Source: Arthrobacter sp. B2a2-09
GTDB lineage: Bacteria; Actinomycetota; Actinomycetes; Actinomycetales; Micrococcaceae
Direction of reading: 5' to 3'
Length of the DNA stretch: 34,889 nt
Assembly (NCBI RefSeq): GCF_027587375.1
Contig: NZ_JAMXIC010000036.1
Location: forward strand, 1 to 34,889
Shown piece by piece: positions 24,097 through 32,151 of this stretch; position 1 is the stretch's first letter; each line of letters starts with the position of its first letter. Under the pieces are notes generated by a model that was not told the origin of the DNA, made no database searches, and saw only the letters and a program-made list of their open reading frames with translations. The translations under genes were made by a program, and so were the position numbers.

Positions 24097-24128
24097 AGGA
24101 GGGACGGGGCGGAGCCCCCGAACAGATG
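24097..24128 (+). promoter_or_regulatory. ftsH ribosome-binding site with an intervening hairpin
   Basis: AGGAGG (24097-24102) is 23 nt before the ATG at 24126, too far for normal initiation. A small hairpin GGGGC-GGA-GCCCC (24106-24118) sits between them. When folded it shortens the effective spacing to about 10 nt. A direct weaker site, GGAG (24111-24114), is 11 nt from the ATG but would be buried in this hairpin. Confidence 0.4.
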
Positions 24129-26195
24129 AAAGCTAAGAGTTTCTTCAAGGGCCCGGGCATCTGGATTGTTGTCGTAGTCGGCTTGCTCCTGGTGGCATTT
24201 GCAACCCTTGCCCCCGGCGGATCCACCCGTATCGACACCGATAAGGGCCTCGCTGTCCTCGCCCAGAGCGGCAAGGTGGACCAGGCCAAAATCTACGATG
24301 CCGAGAACCGCGTTGACCTGACGCTGAAAGACAACCTCGTCATCGATGGCCAGGACAAGGGCAAGAACGTCCAGTTCTTCTACGTCACTGCGCGCGCCGG
24401 GGACGTCGTCAAGGCCGTCACCAACGCACAACCATCCGGCGGCTTCACGGACCAGCCGGTCGAGAACAACTGGTTCTCCGGACTGTTCTCGCTCCTCATC
24501 CCCGTGCTCCTGCTGGGTGTGCTTTTCTGGTTCCTGCTCTCGCGCATGCAGGGCGGCGGTTCCAAGGTGATGCAGTTCGGCAAGTCGAAGGCCAAGTTGG
24601 TCAACAAGGACATGCCGCAGGTCACCTTCTCGGACGTCGCTGGTGCGGAGGAAGCCGTTGAAGAGCTCCAGGAAATCAAGGAATTCCTCGCGGAACCGGC
24701 AAAGTTCCAGGCGGTCGGTGCAAAGATCCCCAAGGGCGTGCTGCTGTACGGGCCTCCGGGCACCGGCAAGACCCTTCTGGCCCGCGCCGTCGCAGGCGAG
24801 GCCGGCGTGCCGTTCTTCTCCATCTCGGGCTCGGACTTCGTCGAAATGTTCGTAGGCGTCGGCGCTTCCCGCGTCCGCGACCTCTTCGAACAAGCCAAGG
24901 CAAGTGCGCCCGCCATCATTTTCGTTGACGAGATTGACGCCGTTGGCCGTCACCGTGGTGCCGGTATTGGCGGCGGCAACGACGAGCGCGAGCAGACCCT
25001 CAACCAGCTCCTGGTCGAAATGGACGGCTTCGACGTCAAGACCAACGTCATCCTGATTGCGGCAACCAACCGTCCGGACGTCCTGGATCCTGCCCTGCTC
25101 CGTCCGGGGCGCTTCGACCGCCAGATCACTGTGGAAGCGCCAGACCTGGTTGGGCGCGAACAGATCCTGAACGTGCACGCCAAGGGCAAGCCGATGGCAC
25201 ACGGCGTCGACCTCAAGGGCGTCGCCAAGAAGACCCCTGGCTACACCGGTGCGGACCTTGCCAACGTGCTCAACGAGGCAGCCCTTCTGACGGCCCGGTC
25301 CAATGCCAACCTGATTGACGACCGCGCCCTGGACGAGGCAATCGACCGCGTCATGGCCGGCCCGCAGAAGCGTAGCCGCGTCATGAAGGAAATGGAGCGG
25401 AAGATCACCGCCTACCACGAAGGCGGACACGCCCTGGTGGCCGCAGCACTGCGCAATTCCGCCCCGGTCACGAAGATCACCATCCTGCCCCGAGGCCGCG
25501 CCCTCGGCTACACCATGGTTGTCCCTGAGGACGACAAGTACTCGATCACGCGCAACGAACTCCTGGACCAGATGGCCTACGCCATGGGTGGGCGCGTTGC
25601 AGAGGAAATCGTCTTCCACGACCCCTCGACGGGCGCCTCGAACGATATCGAAAAGGCCACCGGAACCGCGCGCAAGATGGTCACCCAGTTCGGCATGAGC
25701 GAGCGCATCGGCGCCGTGAAGCTTGGCGCAGGCGGCGGCGAGCCGTTCCTGGGCCGGGACATGGCACAGGAACGCAACTACTCGGACTCGGTGGCGTACA
25801 TCGTTGACGAGGAAGTGCGGCGCCTGATCGATCAGGCCCATGACGAGGCCTATGCGATCCTGACCGAGAACCGGGACGTCCTGGATCAGTTGGCCCTCGA
25901 ACTGCTTGAGCGTGAAACGCTGAACCAGGCCGAGATCGCCTACATCTTCCGCGACATCCGCAAGCGTGACTTCCGCGAGGTGTGGCTCTCCAAGGAGTCC
26001 CGTCCGGTCCAGTCCATCCCGCCGGTGGAATCCCGCGCAGAGAAGGCTGAACGCGAGGCACAGGAAGAGGCCAAGGCCGCGCGTCTGGACGAACCGTTGG
26101 ACGCCCAGTCCCCGCACCCGCAGGGAGTCGGCAGCCAGGAGTCATTCACCGGCCAGGGACCTGACGCGGGCACCGACGTTTCGCATCAAGGCTAA
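24126..26195 (+). CDS. ftsH: ATP-dependent zinc metalloprotease FtsH
   Basis: A 689-aa membrane-bound AAA+ protease that degrades misfolded membrane and regulatory proteins. Two transmembrane segments (12-30 and ~116-138) flank a small extracytoplasmic domain. The AAA module shows Walker A GPPGTGKT at 209-216, Walker B IIFVDEIDA, the FVGVGASRVRDLF pore region and the RPGRFDR arginine finger. The zinc site HEGGH is at 431-435 with the downstream acidic ligand in the GASNDIEKAT region. The C-terminal 60-70 residues are charged and Pro/Gly-rich, as in other actinobacteria. MKAKSFFKGPG at 24126 is the usual start; an in-frame GTG at 24084 would include the Shine-Dalgarno sequence. folE starts 10 nt downstream. 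Confidence 0.97.
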   Translation: MKAKSFFKGPGIWIVVVVGLLLVAFATLAPGGSTRIDTDKGLAVLAQSGKVDQAKIYDAENRVDLTLKDNLVIDGQDKGKNVQFFYVTARAGDVVKAVTNAQPSGGFTDQPVENNWFSGLFSLLIPVLLLGVLFWFLLSRMQGGGSKVMQFGKSKAKLVNKDMPQVTFSDVAGAEEAVEELQEIKEFLAEPAKFQAVGAKIPKGVLLYGPPGTGKTLLARAVAGEAGVPFFSISGSDFVEMFVGVGASRVRDLFEQAKASAPAIIFVDEIDAVGRHRGAGIGGGNDEREQTLNQLLVEMDGFDVKTNVILIAATNRPDVLDPALLRPGRFDRQITVEAPDLVGREQILNVHAKGKPMAHGVDLKGVAKKTPGYTGADLANVLNEAALLTARSNANLIDDRALDEAIDRVMAGPQKRSRVMKEMERKITAYHEGGHALVAAALRNSAPVTKITILPRGRALGYTMVVPEDDKYSITRNELLDQMAYAMGGRVAEEIVFHDPSTGASNDIEKATGTARKMVTQFGMSERIGAVKLGAGGGEPFLGRDMAQERNYSDSVAYIVDEEVRRLIDQAHDEAYAILTENRDVLDQLALELLERETLNQAEIAYIFRDIRKRDFREVWLSKESRPVQSIPPVESRAEKAEREAQEEAKAARLDEPLDAQSPHPQGVGSQESFTGQGPDAGTDVSHQG

Positions 26196-26205
26196 GCTTT
26201 CTGCT

Positions 26206-26874
26206 GTGACTCACATCGACGACGACGACTTCAGCGGTGCCGCCAGTGATGACTTTGGCGGCACTTCCGGGGGGAAATCAGGCGGCCACGGCCGCGGACA
26301 CCACTCATATAAGGTCGACCGCCCGCGCATCGAGGCGGCCGTCCGCGAGATCCTCATTGCCGTGGGCGAGGACCCGGACCGTGGCGGACTGCTGGATACG
26401 CCGAAGCGCGTGGCCAAGGCTTACGCCGAGGTCTTTGCGGGCCTGCACCAGGATCCCGAGGATGTCCTGTCCACCACGTTCGACCTCGACCACGAGGAAC
26501 TCGTTCTGGTCAAGGACATCCCGTTCTATTCCACGTGCGAGCACCATTTGGTGCCGTTCCACGGCGTCGCGCACGTTGGATACATCCCTTCCCACGATGG
26601 CAAGGTGACGGGGTTGAGCAAGCTGGCCCGTCTCGTGGACATTTATGCCCGCCGTCCCCAGGTGCAGGAACGCCTGACCACCCAGATCGTCGAAGCGCTC
26701 GTGACCCACCTCAAGCCCCGGGGAGCGATCGTCGTCGTCGAATGCGAACACATGTGCATGTCCATGCGTGGCATCCGCAAGCCCGGCGCCAAGACCGTCA
26801 CCAGTGCAGTGCGCGGGCAACTTCATGACCCGGCCACCCGCGCCGAAGCCATGAGCCTCATACTCGGAAGGTAA
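26206..26874 (+). CDS. folE: GTP cyclohydrolase I
   Basis: A 222-aa enzyme making 7,8-dihydroneopterin triphosphate from GTP, the first step of folate synthesis. Zinc ligands are visible: Cys111 and His114 in YSTCEHHLVPF and Cys183 in EHMCMSMRGI. The substrate-binding GEDPDRGGLLDTPKRVAKAY and GLSKLARLVDIYARRPQVQERL segments are typical. The first ~33 residues (Asp/Gly/Ser/His-rich) are a non-conserved extension. The GTG at 26206 starts the frame 10 nt after the ftsH stop; no strong Shine-Dalgarno sequence, so translation is probably coupled. First of four contiguous folate genes. Confidence 0.96.
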   Translation: MTHIDDDDFSGAASDDFGGTSGGKSGGHGRGHHSYKVDRPRIEAAVREILIAVGEDPDRGGLLDTPKRVAKAYAEVFAGLHQDPEDVLSTTFDLDHEELVLVKDIPFYSTCEHHLVPFHGVAHVGYIPSHDGKVTGLSKLARLVDIYARRPQVQERLTTQIVEALVTHLKPRGAIVVVECEHMCMSMRGIRKPGAKTVTSAVRGQLHDPATRAEAMSLILGR

Positions 26875-26882
26875 CAAAGACC

Positions 26883-27788
26883 ATGGATTCCCTCGCAGCA
26901 GCACCAGGAACGGGCCCGGCTACCAGCCCCCTGCCTATTCTCCGCAAACCCCGTCCAGCAGCCCGCTTCGCGGACCTGCCGGCCGACCGCACGCTTGTTA
27001 TGGGAATTCTGAACGTCACGCCGGATTCATTCAGCGACGGCGGCAAGCACCCCACTGCGGACACCGCCATCGCCCACGGTTTGCGCATGTTGTACGCCGG
27101 AGCGGACATCATCGATGTCGGCGGCGAATCGACCCGCCCGGGCGCCGAGCCCGTCTCTCCGGAAGAAGAGCTGCACCGGGTCTTGCCGGTGATTCAGGCA
27201 CTCGTGAAGGCCGGGGCACTCGTCAGCATCGACACGACGCACGCGTCGACGGCCGCTGCGGCTGTGGAGGCCGGCGCCGCGATCATCAACGACGTCTCCG
27301 GGTTGAGCATCGAGCCGGAGATGGCCGAACTCGTCGCACGCTCCAAGGTGCCTTATGTCCTGACGCATCGCCGGGGCGACGCCGAGACCATGAACAGCCT
27401 TGCCGACTACGGCAATGTCGTTGAGGAAGTCATCGAGGAGCTCAAGGGTGTCCGCGACAAGCTCTACGCAGCAGGCGTGTCAGCGGAACAAATCATTGTG
27501 GATCCCGGCCTGGGCTTCTCCAAGGACGAAGACCAGAACTGGCAACTCCTCAAGTACATCGACAAGCTGGATGAACTCGGCCACAAGGTCCTGATCGGAG
27601 CTTCCCGCAAGCGCTTCCTCGGGACGCTCCTGACCGTGGCTGGCAAGGCGGCAGCACCTGAGGAGCGGGACCATGCGACCGCTGCCATCACGGCAATCAG
27701 TGCCGCGAACGGCGCCTGGGCCGTGCGCGTCCACGACGTCGGTCCGAGCCTTGACGCCGTCAAGGTTGCCGCGCGCATCAGACACTAA
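26883..27788 (+). CDS. folP: Dihydropteroate synthase
   Basis: A 301-aa TIM-barrel enzyme that joins p-aminobenzoate to 6-hydroxymethyl-dihydropterin pyrophosphate, the target of sulfonamides. Conserved strands and loops are clear: MGILNVTPDSFSDGG (~41-55), IDVGGESTRPGAEPV, VSIDTTHA, IINDVSGL, IIVDPGLGFSKD and LIGASRKRFLG. The N-terminal ~35 residues are a Pro/Ala-rich extension. The ATG at 26883 follows the folE stop by 8 nt, with GGAAGG overlapping the folE end. folB follows 29 nt later. No resistance-type insertion is visible in the pABA loops, though this cannot be judged without alignment. Confidence 0.96.
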   Translation: MDSLAAAPGTGPATSPLPILRKPRPAARFADLPADRTLVMGILNVTPDSFSDGGKHPTADTAIAHGLRMLYAGADIIDVGGESTRPGAEPVSPEEELHRVLPVIQALVKAGALVSIDTTHASTAAAAVEAGAAIINDVSGLSIEPEMAELVARSKVPYVLTHRRGDAETMNSLADYGNVVEEVIEELKGVRDKLYAAGVSAEQIIVDPGLGFSKDEDQNWQLLKYIDKLDELGHKVLIGASRKRFLGTLLTVAGKAAAPEERDHATAAITAISAANGAWAVRVHDVGPSLDAVKVAARIRH

Positions 27789-27817
27789 GCTTCGTGAGCA
27801 GAGGGGGAGTAACCGGT

Positions 27818-28177
27818 TTGGACAAGATCACACTGACCGGCGTGACCGCCGTCGGGCATCACGGCGTCTTCGACTTCGAGCGCCGGGACGGACAGCCGTT
27901 CGTCGTCGACGCGGTGCTGTACACCGATTTCAGCAAGGCCGCGGAAACGGATGACCTGCAGTTCACGGCTCACTACGGTGAAGTGGCCGAGTACATTACG
28001 TCCCTCATTACGGGCGAGCCACTCAACCTGATCGAGGCTCTCGCCGTGCGGATCGCCGAGGGAATTCTGGCTGGCTTCAACGTCTCCGCCGTCGATGTCA
28101 CGGTCCACAAACCCAAAGCTCCTATCGAAGTGCCCTTCGGTGACGTCACCGTCAGTGTCCACAGGGAGCGTGCATGA
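27818..28177 (+). CDS. folB: Dihydroneopterin aldolase
   Basis: A 119-aa enzyme of the T-fold family, converting dihydroneopterin to 6-hydroxymethyl-dihydropterin. The start DKITLTGVTAVGHHGVFDFERRDGQPFVVD is the canonical beginning, with the GVFDFER loop, and HKPKAPIEVPFGDV closes the fold. GGGGGAG (27803-27809) precedes a TTG at 27818 by 8 nt; the alternative GTG at 27794 would place the Shine-Dalgarno sequence inside the gene and add residues not found in relatives. The stop overlaps the folK ATG by 4 nt. Confidence 0.94.
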   Translation: MDKITLTGVTAVGHHGVFDFERRDGQPFVVDAVLYTDFSKAAETDDLQFTAHYGEVAEYITSLITGEPLNLIEALAVRIAEGILAGFNVSAVDVTVHKPKAPIEVPFGDVTVSVHRERA

Positions 28178-28713
28178 CCTCCCGTTTCACGAAAGCCATA
28201 CTGGCCCTCGGCAGCAACCTGGGCGAGCGGAACGACACCTTGTCCACCGCCGTTGCCGACCTCGTTGACCGCCCGGAAATCCGCCTGCTCGGCGTCTCAC
28301 CCGTAGTACAGACCAAAGCCGTGGGCGGACCCGTGGGGCAACCGGATTTCCTCAACATGGTGATCGCCGTCGAGACCACCCTTGCTCCGCTGGACCTATT
28401 GCAGCACTGCCACGACGTCGAACAAAAGCACCACCGGGTCCGCGAGGTCCGCTGGGGCCCCCGCACTTTGGACGTGGACATCATTGTCTACGGCGAACTC
28501 AACAGCGACGATGAAACCCTGACCCTGCCGCATCCGCGGGCTGCGGAACGCGCCTTCGTGCTCTATCCATGGGCCCTCCTGGACCCTGCAGCGCGGCTCA
28601 ACGGTGAGAGCGTCGCTGAGCTGGCCGCCAAGGCCGAGGACTTTCCCGGGCTTCGGCCTTTCGACGGATTCGACGGATCCGGTAGCGTCGCTGCCGCTGG
28701 AGCGGTGGAATAG
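28174..28713 (+). CDS. folK: 6-hydroxymethyl-7,8-dihydropterin pyrophosphokinase
   Basis: A 179-aa HPPK that transfers pyrophosphate from ATP to 6-hydroxymethyl-dihydropterin, feeding FolP. ALGSNLGER at the start, the VGGPVGQPDFLNMV pterin loop and the signature RWGPRTLDVDIIVY with its Mg-binding aspartates are present; LPHPRAAERAFVLYPWALLDP completes the core. The last ~25 residues are a variable Gly/Ala tail. ATGA overlap with folB indicates coupled translation; the next gene is 3 nt downstream. Confidence 0.95.
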   Translation: MTSRFTKAILALGSNLGERNDTLSTAVADLVDRPEIRLLGVSPVVQTKAVGGPVGQPDFLNMVIAVETTLAPLDLLQHCHDVEQKHHRVREVRWGPRTLDVDIIVYGELNSDDETLTLPHPRAAERAFVLYPWALLDPAARLNGESVAELAAKAEDFPGLRPFDGFDGSGSVAAAGAVE

Positions 28714-28716
28714 TCC

Positions 28717-29238
28717 ATGAAGGCCATGCGTCCGCTCTTGTTGGCGATCATCGCCGTCGTTCTTGCCGCCGTTGGCTGGCTGACCACTGTGCTCACCACC
28801 CGTTACAGCATGGCGACGCCGGTGCTTCCTCCTTCCGCGTTGGTGACCATGGGCGTCATCGCCGCGCTGACCTTGATCATGGGCATCCGCGTCCTGCGCT
28901 GGCGCAACGGCAAGAAGAAGACCATGCTCAACCCCATCCTGGCGGCGCGAACCCTGATCCTGGCCCAGGCCTGCGCCTACGCGGGCACAGTGTTGCTGGG
29001 CTGGCATGTGGGAATCGTGATAGAGCAACTCCGGCTCTTGAGCCTGCGCAGCGATCAGGGCATCTTGTGGCTCGCGCTCATCATGGGCGGGGGCGGGCTC
29101 ATCATGACCATCGTGGGGCTCGTGGTGGAGCGGTTCTGCCGAATCCCTCCGGAAGACCTGGAAGGTGGCCCTGGCGTCCGGGATTCACGCCGTGGCGAGG
29201 CCAAGGGCGAAGGCGAATATGCATACCGCGGCGATTGA
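28717..29238 (+). CDS. DUF3180 membrane protein
   Basis: A 173-aa protein of unknown function. Four hydrophobic segments are visible (about 5-25, 41-59, 77-98 and 112-137), separated by short loops with a basic KKK cluster after segment 2, and a charged cytoplasmic tail (GEAKGEGEYAYRGD). It matches the DUF3180 family, which in actinobacteria is regularly placed between folK and PH-domain membrane proteins. It follows folK by 3 nt and overlaps the next gene by 20 nt, so it is part of the same transcript. A role in envelope or transport is possible but unproven. Confidence 0.85.
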   Translation: MKAMRPLLLAIIAVVLAAVGWLTTVLTTRYSMATPVLPPSALVTMGVIAALTLIMGIRVLRWRNGKKKTMLNPILAARTLILAQACAYAGTVLLGWHVGIVIEQLRLLSLRSDQGILWLALIMGGGGLIMTIVGLVVERFCRIPPEDLEGGPGVRDSRRGEAKGEGEYAYRGD

Positions 29239-29731
29239 TCCTCCTGGCATCCAGTGGCTGCGCGTTTCGCCTAAATACGTGACGGTGCGGCTTGTGGAGT
29301 GGGCCATCGGCAACGTGATCATGGTCGGCCTGTTCAGCCTACCGTTGCTCTTCGTGGAACTGGGGTGGTGGAGGTGGCCATCGCTGTGGCTCGCCGTCAC
29401 CGTTCCCGCGGCCCTTTTGCTGCTTGCACTGTGGCGGCTTGTGTTGATCCCGAGGCAAGTGAGGGCCATCGGCTATGCGGAACGCGACGACGACCTGCTG
29501 ATCCGCCGCGGCATCTTCTTCCAGCGGACCATGGTGGTTCCCTACGGCCGGATGCAGTACGTCGATGTCGCGGTCGGGCCTGTCGAGCGGCTCTTGGGAC
29601 TGTGCACCCTCAAACTCCACACCGCTTCAGCCGGAACCAACGCCCACCTGCCCGGACTTCCCGCCGCTGAGGGCGCACGGCTGCGCGAGCAGCTTTCGGC
29701 CCGCGGTGAAGCGAGGCTGGCCGGGCTGTGA
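29219..29731 (+). CDS. Bacterial PH (bPH2, YdbS-like) membrane protein
   Basis: A 170-aa protein with two transmembrane helices (~25-46 and 54-76) followed by one bacterial PH-like domain (bPH2) at ~85-150, seen as YAERDDDLLIRRGIFFQRTMVVPYGRMQYVDV and LGLCTLKLHTAS. This is the YdbS-type layout. The frame is open to 29165, but the ATG at 29219 has GAAGG upstream and gives the usual length. It overlaps the DUF3180 stop by 20 nt, and its own stop overlaps the next gene's GTG (GTGA). YdbS/YdbT pairs in Bacillus protect against membrane-acting bacteriocins; a similar membrane role is only inferred. Confidence 0.85.
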   Translation: MHTAAIDPPGIQWLRVSPKYVTVRLVEWAIGNVIMVGLFSLPLLFVELGWWRWPSLWLAVTVPAALLLLALWRLVLIPRQVRAIGYAERDDDLLIRRGIFFQRTMVVPYGRMQYVDVAVGPVERLLGLCTLKLHTASAGTNAHLPGLPAAEGARLREQLSARGEARLAGL

Positions 29732-31221
29732 CCCAGGAACAGACCGCCGTCGACGGCGACTGGCACCGCGTGCACCCGGCGTCGCCGTTTGTGCGGGGAT
29801 GGGTGGCACTGGTCGCGATCGTCTATTTCTTTGGCCGAGACACTTTTGAGCGAGCCCTCCAAGGCCGCGGGAATATCGGCGACAACTTCAACGAGCGCAC
29901 GCCCTGGCTCTTGGCCGGGGGCGGCGTCGTGCTGTTGCTGGCTTTGGGATCCTTCGTCCTCAGCTGGTACTTCACCCGGTATCAGCTTGCCGAAGGCTAT
30001 GTCCGGGTCAATACCGGCTTCCTGTTCAAACAGCAGCGCCAAGCGCGGCTTGACCGGGTCCAGGCCATCGATATTGTGCAGCCCCTGCTTGCCCGTATTT
30101 TCGGGCTCGCGGAGCTGAAGTTCGAAGTGGCCGACGCCGGCCACTCGGCCGTGCGGCTCTCTTACCTCAGGCTCGCGCAGGCCAAACAGCTCCGTGCCAC
30201 CATCCTGGGCCGGGCCGCCGGTATTGCTGATGGGAGCGAAACGGTCGAGGTGCCCGAGGCGCCCGAACAGGTGGTGCTCTACCTCCCGCCAGGAAGGCTC
30301 GTCGGTTCGCTGATCTTGAGCGAGCAGAGCTTCTTCATTGTGCTCAGCGCCATTGCTTCCGTGCTGGTATCAGTGCTCACCGAGTCCCGGGCCTTCATCC
30401 TTTACTTGATTCCAGCAATCCTCGGCTTGGGCACCGCCTACTGGCGCTCGTTCAACACGGGCTACAACTTCACGGCGGCAATTTCCCCGGACGGCATCCG
30501 CCTGCGCTATGGGCTCCTGGATACCCGGGCCCAGACCGTGCCTCCCGGCCGCATCCAGGCCCTCAAGGTTACCCAGCCGCCGTTGTGGCGCATTCTCGGC
30601 TGGTATCGGATCCATGTGAACGTTGCCGGCTACGGTGAACACCACCGCAGCGAAGGCGAGCACCGCACCATGCTGCTTCCAGTCGGGCGGAAGCCCGAGG
30701 TGATGATGATGCTCTCGCTCGTCTTGCCTGATCCCGGTACCGCCGATCCTGAGCGCGTGTTCACAGCCGGTTTGACCGGCCTGGATTCCGGCGCCGGCTT
30801 TGTCACCACCCCCAAGCGGGCCTGGATTCTTTCCCCGCTGGGCTGGCGACGGAACGGCTTCCTCTCAACGGATACGGCCCTGCTGCTGCGCTCCGGCCGT
30901 TTGTGGAGGAAGTTGGTGATGGTCCCGCATCAACGAACCCAGTCCATCGCCCTCCGCCAAGGTCCGTTGGCCCGGCTCTTCGGCGTGGCCGACCTTGTGT
31001 TGCATACGACTCCAGGGCCGGTGGCGCCCCGGCTCATCCAGGCAGCCACCGAGGAAGCAGTAAGTTTGTTCGACCAGCAGGCGGCCCGAGCCCGGAAAGC
31101 CCGCAAACTGCAGAGTAGCGAGCAATGGCTGGCGCAACTTCCGCCTGCGGCAATGCCGGCCCCGCCAACCACCCATGCCATGCAGCACTCACCAACCCAG
31201 GAGGAACCGGACCATGGCTAG
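29728..31221 (+). CDS. Multi-bPH2 domain membrane protein (YdbT-like)
   Basis: A 497-aa membrane protein with three bPH2 repeats. Each shows the pattern of a (V/I)RxGxLxxxxxxVPxxRxQxxxVxQPxxxRxxGxxxLxxxxAG strand series: first around 90-140 (VRVNTGFLFKQQRQARLDRV), second around 255-310 (IRLRYGLLDTRAQTVPPGR) and third around 370-430 (ALLLRSGRLWRKLVMVPHQR). Transmembrane pairs lie near 24-36, 58-80 and 195-235. This is the YdbT partner to the single-domain protein upstream. GTG 29728 overlaps the previous stop (GTGA). Ends with a Pro/Ala-rich tail; the DUF2520 ATG overlaps its end by 8 nt. Confidence 0.85.
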   Translation: MTQEQTAVDGDWHRVHPASPFVRGWVALVAIVYFFGRDTFERALQGRGNIGDNFNERTPWLLAGGGVVLLLALGSFVLSWYFTRYQLAEGYVRVNTGFLFKQQRQARLDRVQAIDIVQPLLARIFGLAELKFEVADAGHSAVRLSYLRLAQAKQLRATILGRAAGIADGSETVEVPEAPEQVVLYLPPGRLVGSLILSEQSFFIVLSAIASVLVSVLTESRAFILYLIPAILGLGTAYWRSFNTGYNFTAAISPDGIRLRYGLLDTRAQTVPPGRIQALKVTQPPLWRILGWYRIHVNVAGYGEHHRSEGEHRTMLLPVGRKPEVMMMLSLVLPDPGTADPERVFTAGLTGLDSGAGFVTTPKRAWILSPLGWRRNGFLSTDTALLLRSGRLWRKLVMVPHQRTQSIALRQGPLARLFGVADLVLHTTPGPVAPRLIQAATEEAVSLFDQQAARARKARKLQSSEQWLAQLPPAAMPAPPTTHAMQHSPTQEEPDHG

Positions 31222-32149
31222 GCCAGGACGACTCGGCGTAGGAATCATTGGCGCCGGCAAGGTGGGTGCCGTATTGGGTGCGGCCCTGCGTGGGGCCGAG
31301 CACGCCGTCGTCGGGGTTTCCGCCGTGTCGGAGGCGAGCCGGGAGCGGGCGGAGACGCTGCTGCCGGGGGTCCCGATCCTCGAAATCCAGGAAATCGTGG
31401 AGCGGTCCGAGTTGGTGCTCCTTGCCGTTCCGGACGACGCTCTCGGCGAACTCGTGGCTGGACTGGCCAAGCTCGGAGCATGGCAACCAGGCCAGCTCGT
31501 GGCGCACACTTCCGGCCGCTTCGGCGTCGGAATACTGAAGCCGGTCCGTGCGGCAGGTGCCATTCCCCTTGCCCTCCACCCGGCCATGACGTTCACCGGC
31601 ATGAGCCTGGACCTCACCAGGCTCATGGACTGCACCTTCGGGGTTACCGCCGACGCCGCCATGTTGCCCATCGCCCAAGCCCTCGTGGTGGAGATGGGCG
31701 CGGAACCGGTGGCCATTGCCGAGGCCGATCGCACGCTCTACCACTCAGCCCTCGCGCACAGCTCAAACCACATGGTTACCCTCGTGGCCCAGTCCTCCCA
31801 GCTGCTTCGGGACATCGGCGTCGACACGCCGGAACGCATGCTCGGCCCCTTGCTCCGCGCCACGTTGGAGAACGCGCTGGCCTCCGGTGAGTCTGCGCTG
31901 ACCGGACCCGTGGCCCGCGGGGATGTGGGAACCGTGGCCGCCCATGCGGAGGCCCTCAAGGAGTACGACGCCGGTGCCGGCGGCGATGTCCTTGCCGCTT
32001 ACCTGGCCATGGCCCGGGCCACAGCCCGCCGAGCGGTCAATCGCGGGCTGCTCAAGGAGGGCCAGTTCGGCGACATCAACGACGCCTTGGACGGCCCAAG
32101 TACGGATTGTCCAGGCAACGACGCTGCCGGGACGCAGGAAGGAAACTGA
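31214..32149 (+). CDS. Rossmann-like DUF2520 oxidoreductase, candidate ketopantoate reductase
   Basis: A 311-aa protein with an N-terminal Rossmann domain (GIIGAGKVGAVLGAAL, residues ~9-24) that binds NAD(P) and a C-terminal DUF2520 helical domain, including the HPAMTFTG and HSALAHSSNHMVTL segments. From memory, DUF2520-type proteins include PanG, a ketopantoate reductase, and here the gene sits 2 nt upstream of panC with no panE seen in the window. A role making pantoate for PanC is thus a reasonable hypothesis; it is not proven. AGGAGG (31199-31204) is 9 nt before the ATG at 31214; the longer frame from 31175 is rejected because its extra codons lie in the previous gene. Confidence 0.82.
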   Translation: MARPGRLGVGIIGAGKVGAVLGAALRGAEHAVVGVSAVSEASRERAETLLPGVPILEIQEIVERSELVLLAVPDDALGELVAGLAKLGAWQPGQLVAHTSGRFGVGILKPVRAAGAIPLALHPAMTFTGMSLDLTRLMDCTFGVTADAAMLPIAQALVVEMGAEPVAIAEADRTLYHSALAHSSNHMVTLVAQSSQLLRDIGVDTPERMLGPLLRATLENALASGESALTGPVARGDVGTVAAHAEALKEYDAGAGGDVLAAYLAMARATARRAVNRGLLKEGQFGDINDALDGPSTDCPGNDAAGTQEGN

Positions 32150-32151
32150 GA

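Noticed and set aside
23888..24125. Promoter for ftsH (GGAAC-type ECF -35 at 23994-23998)
   Set aside because: No matching -10 at the right distance; no convincing promoter or terminator was found in this gap, only a distant 9-bp inverted pair (23893-23901 / 24027-24035).
24042..26117. 691-aa open frame on the minus strand
   Set aside because: It is the exact shadow of ftsH, whose plus-strand product has every catalytic motif; the antisense protein has no recognisable domain.
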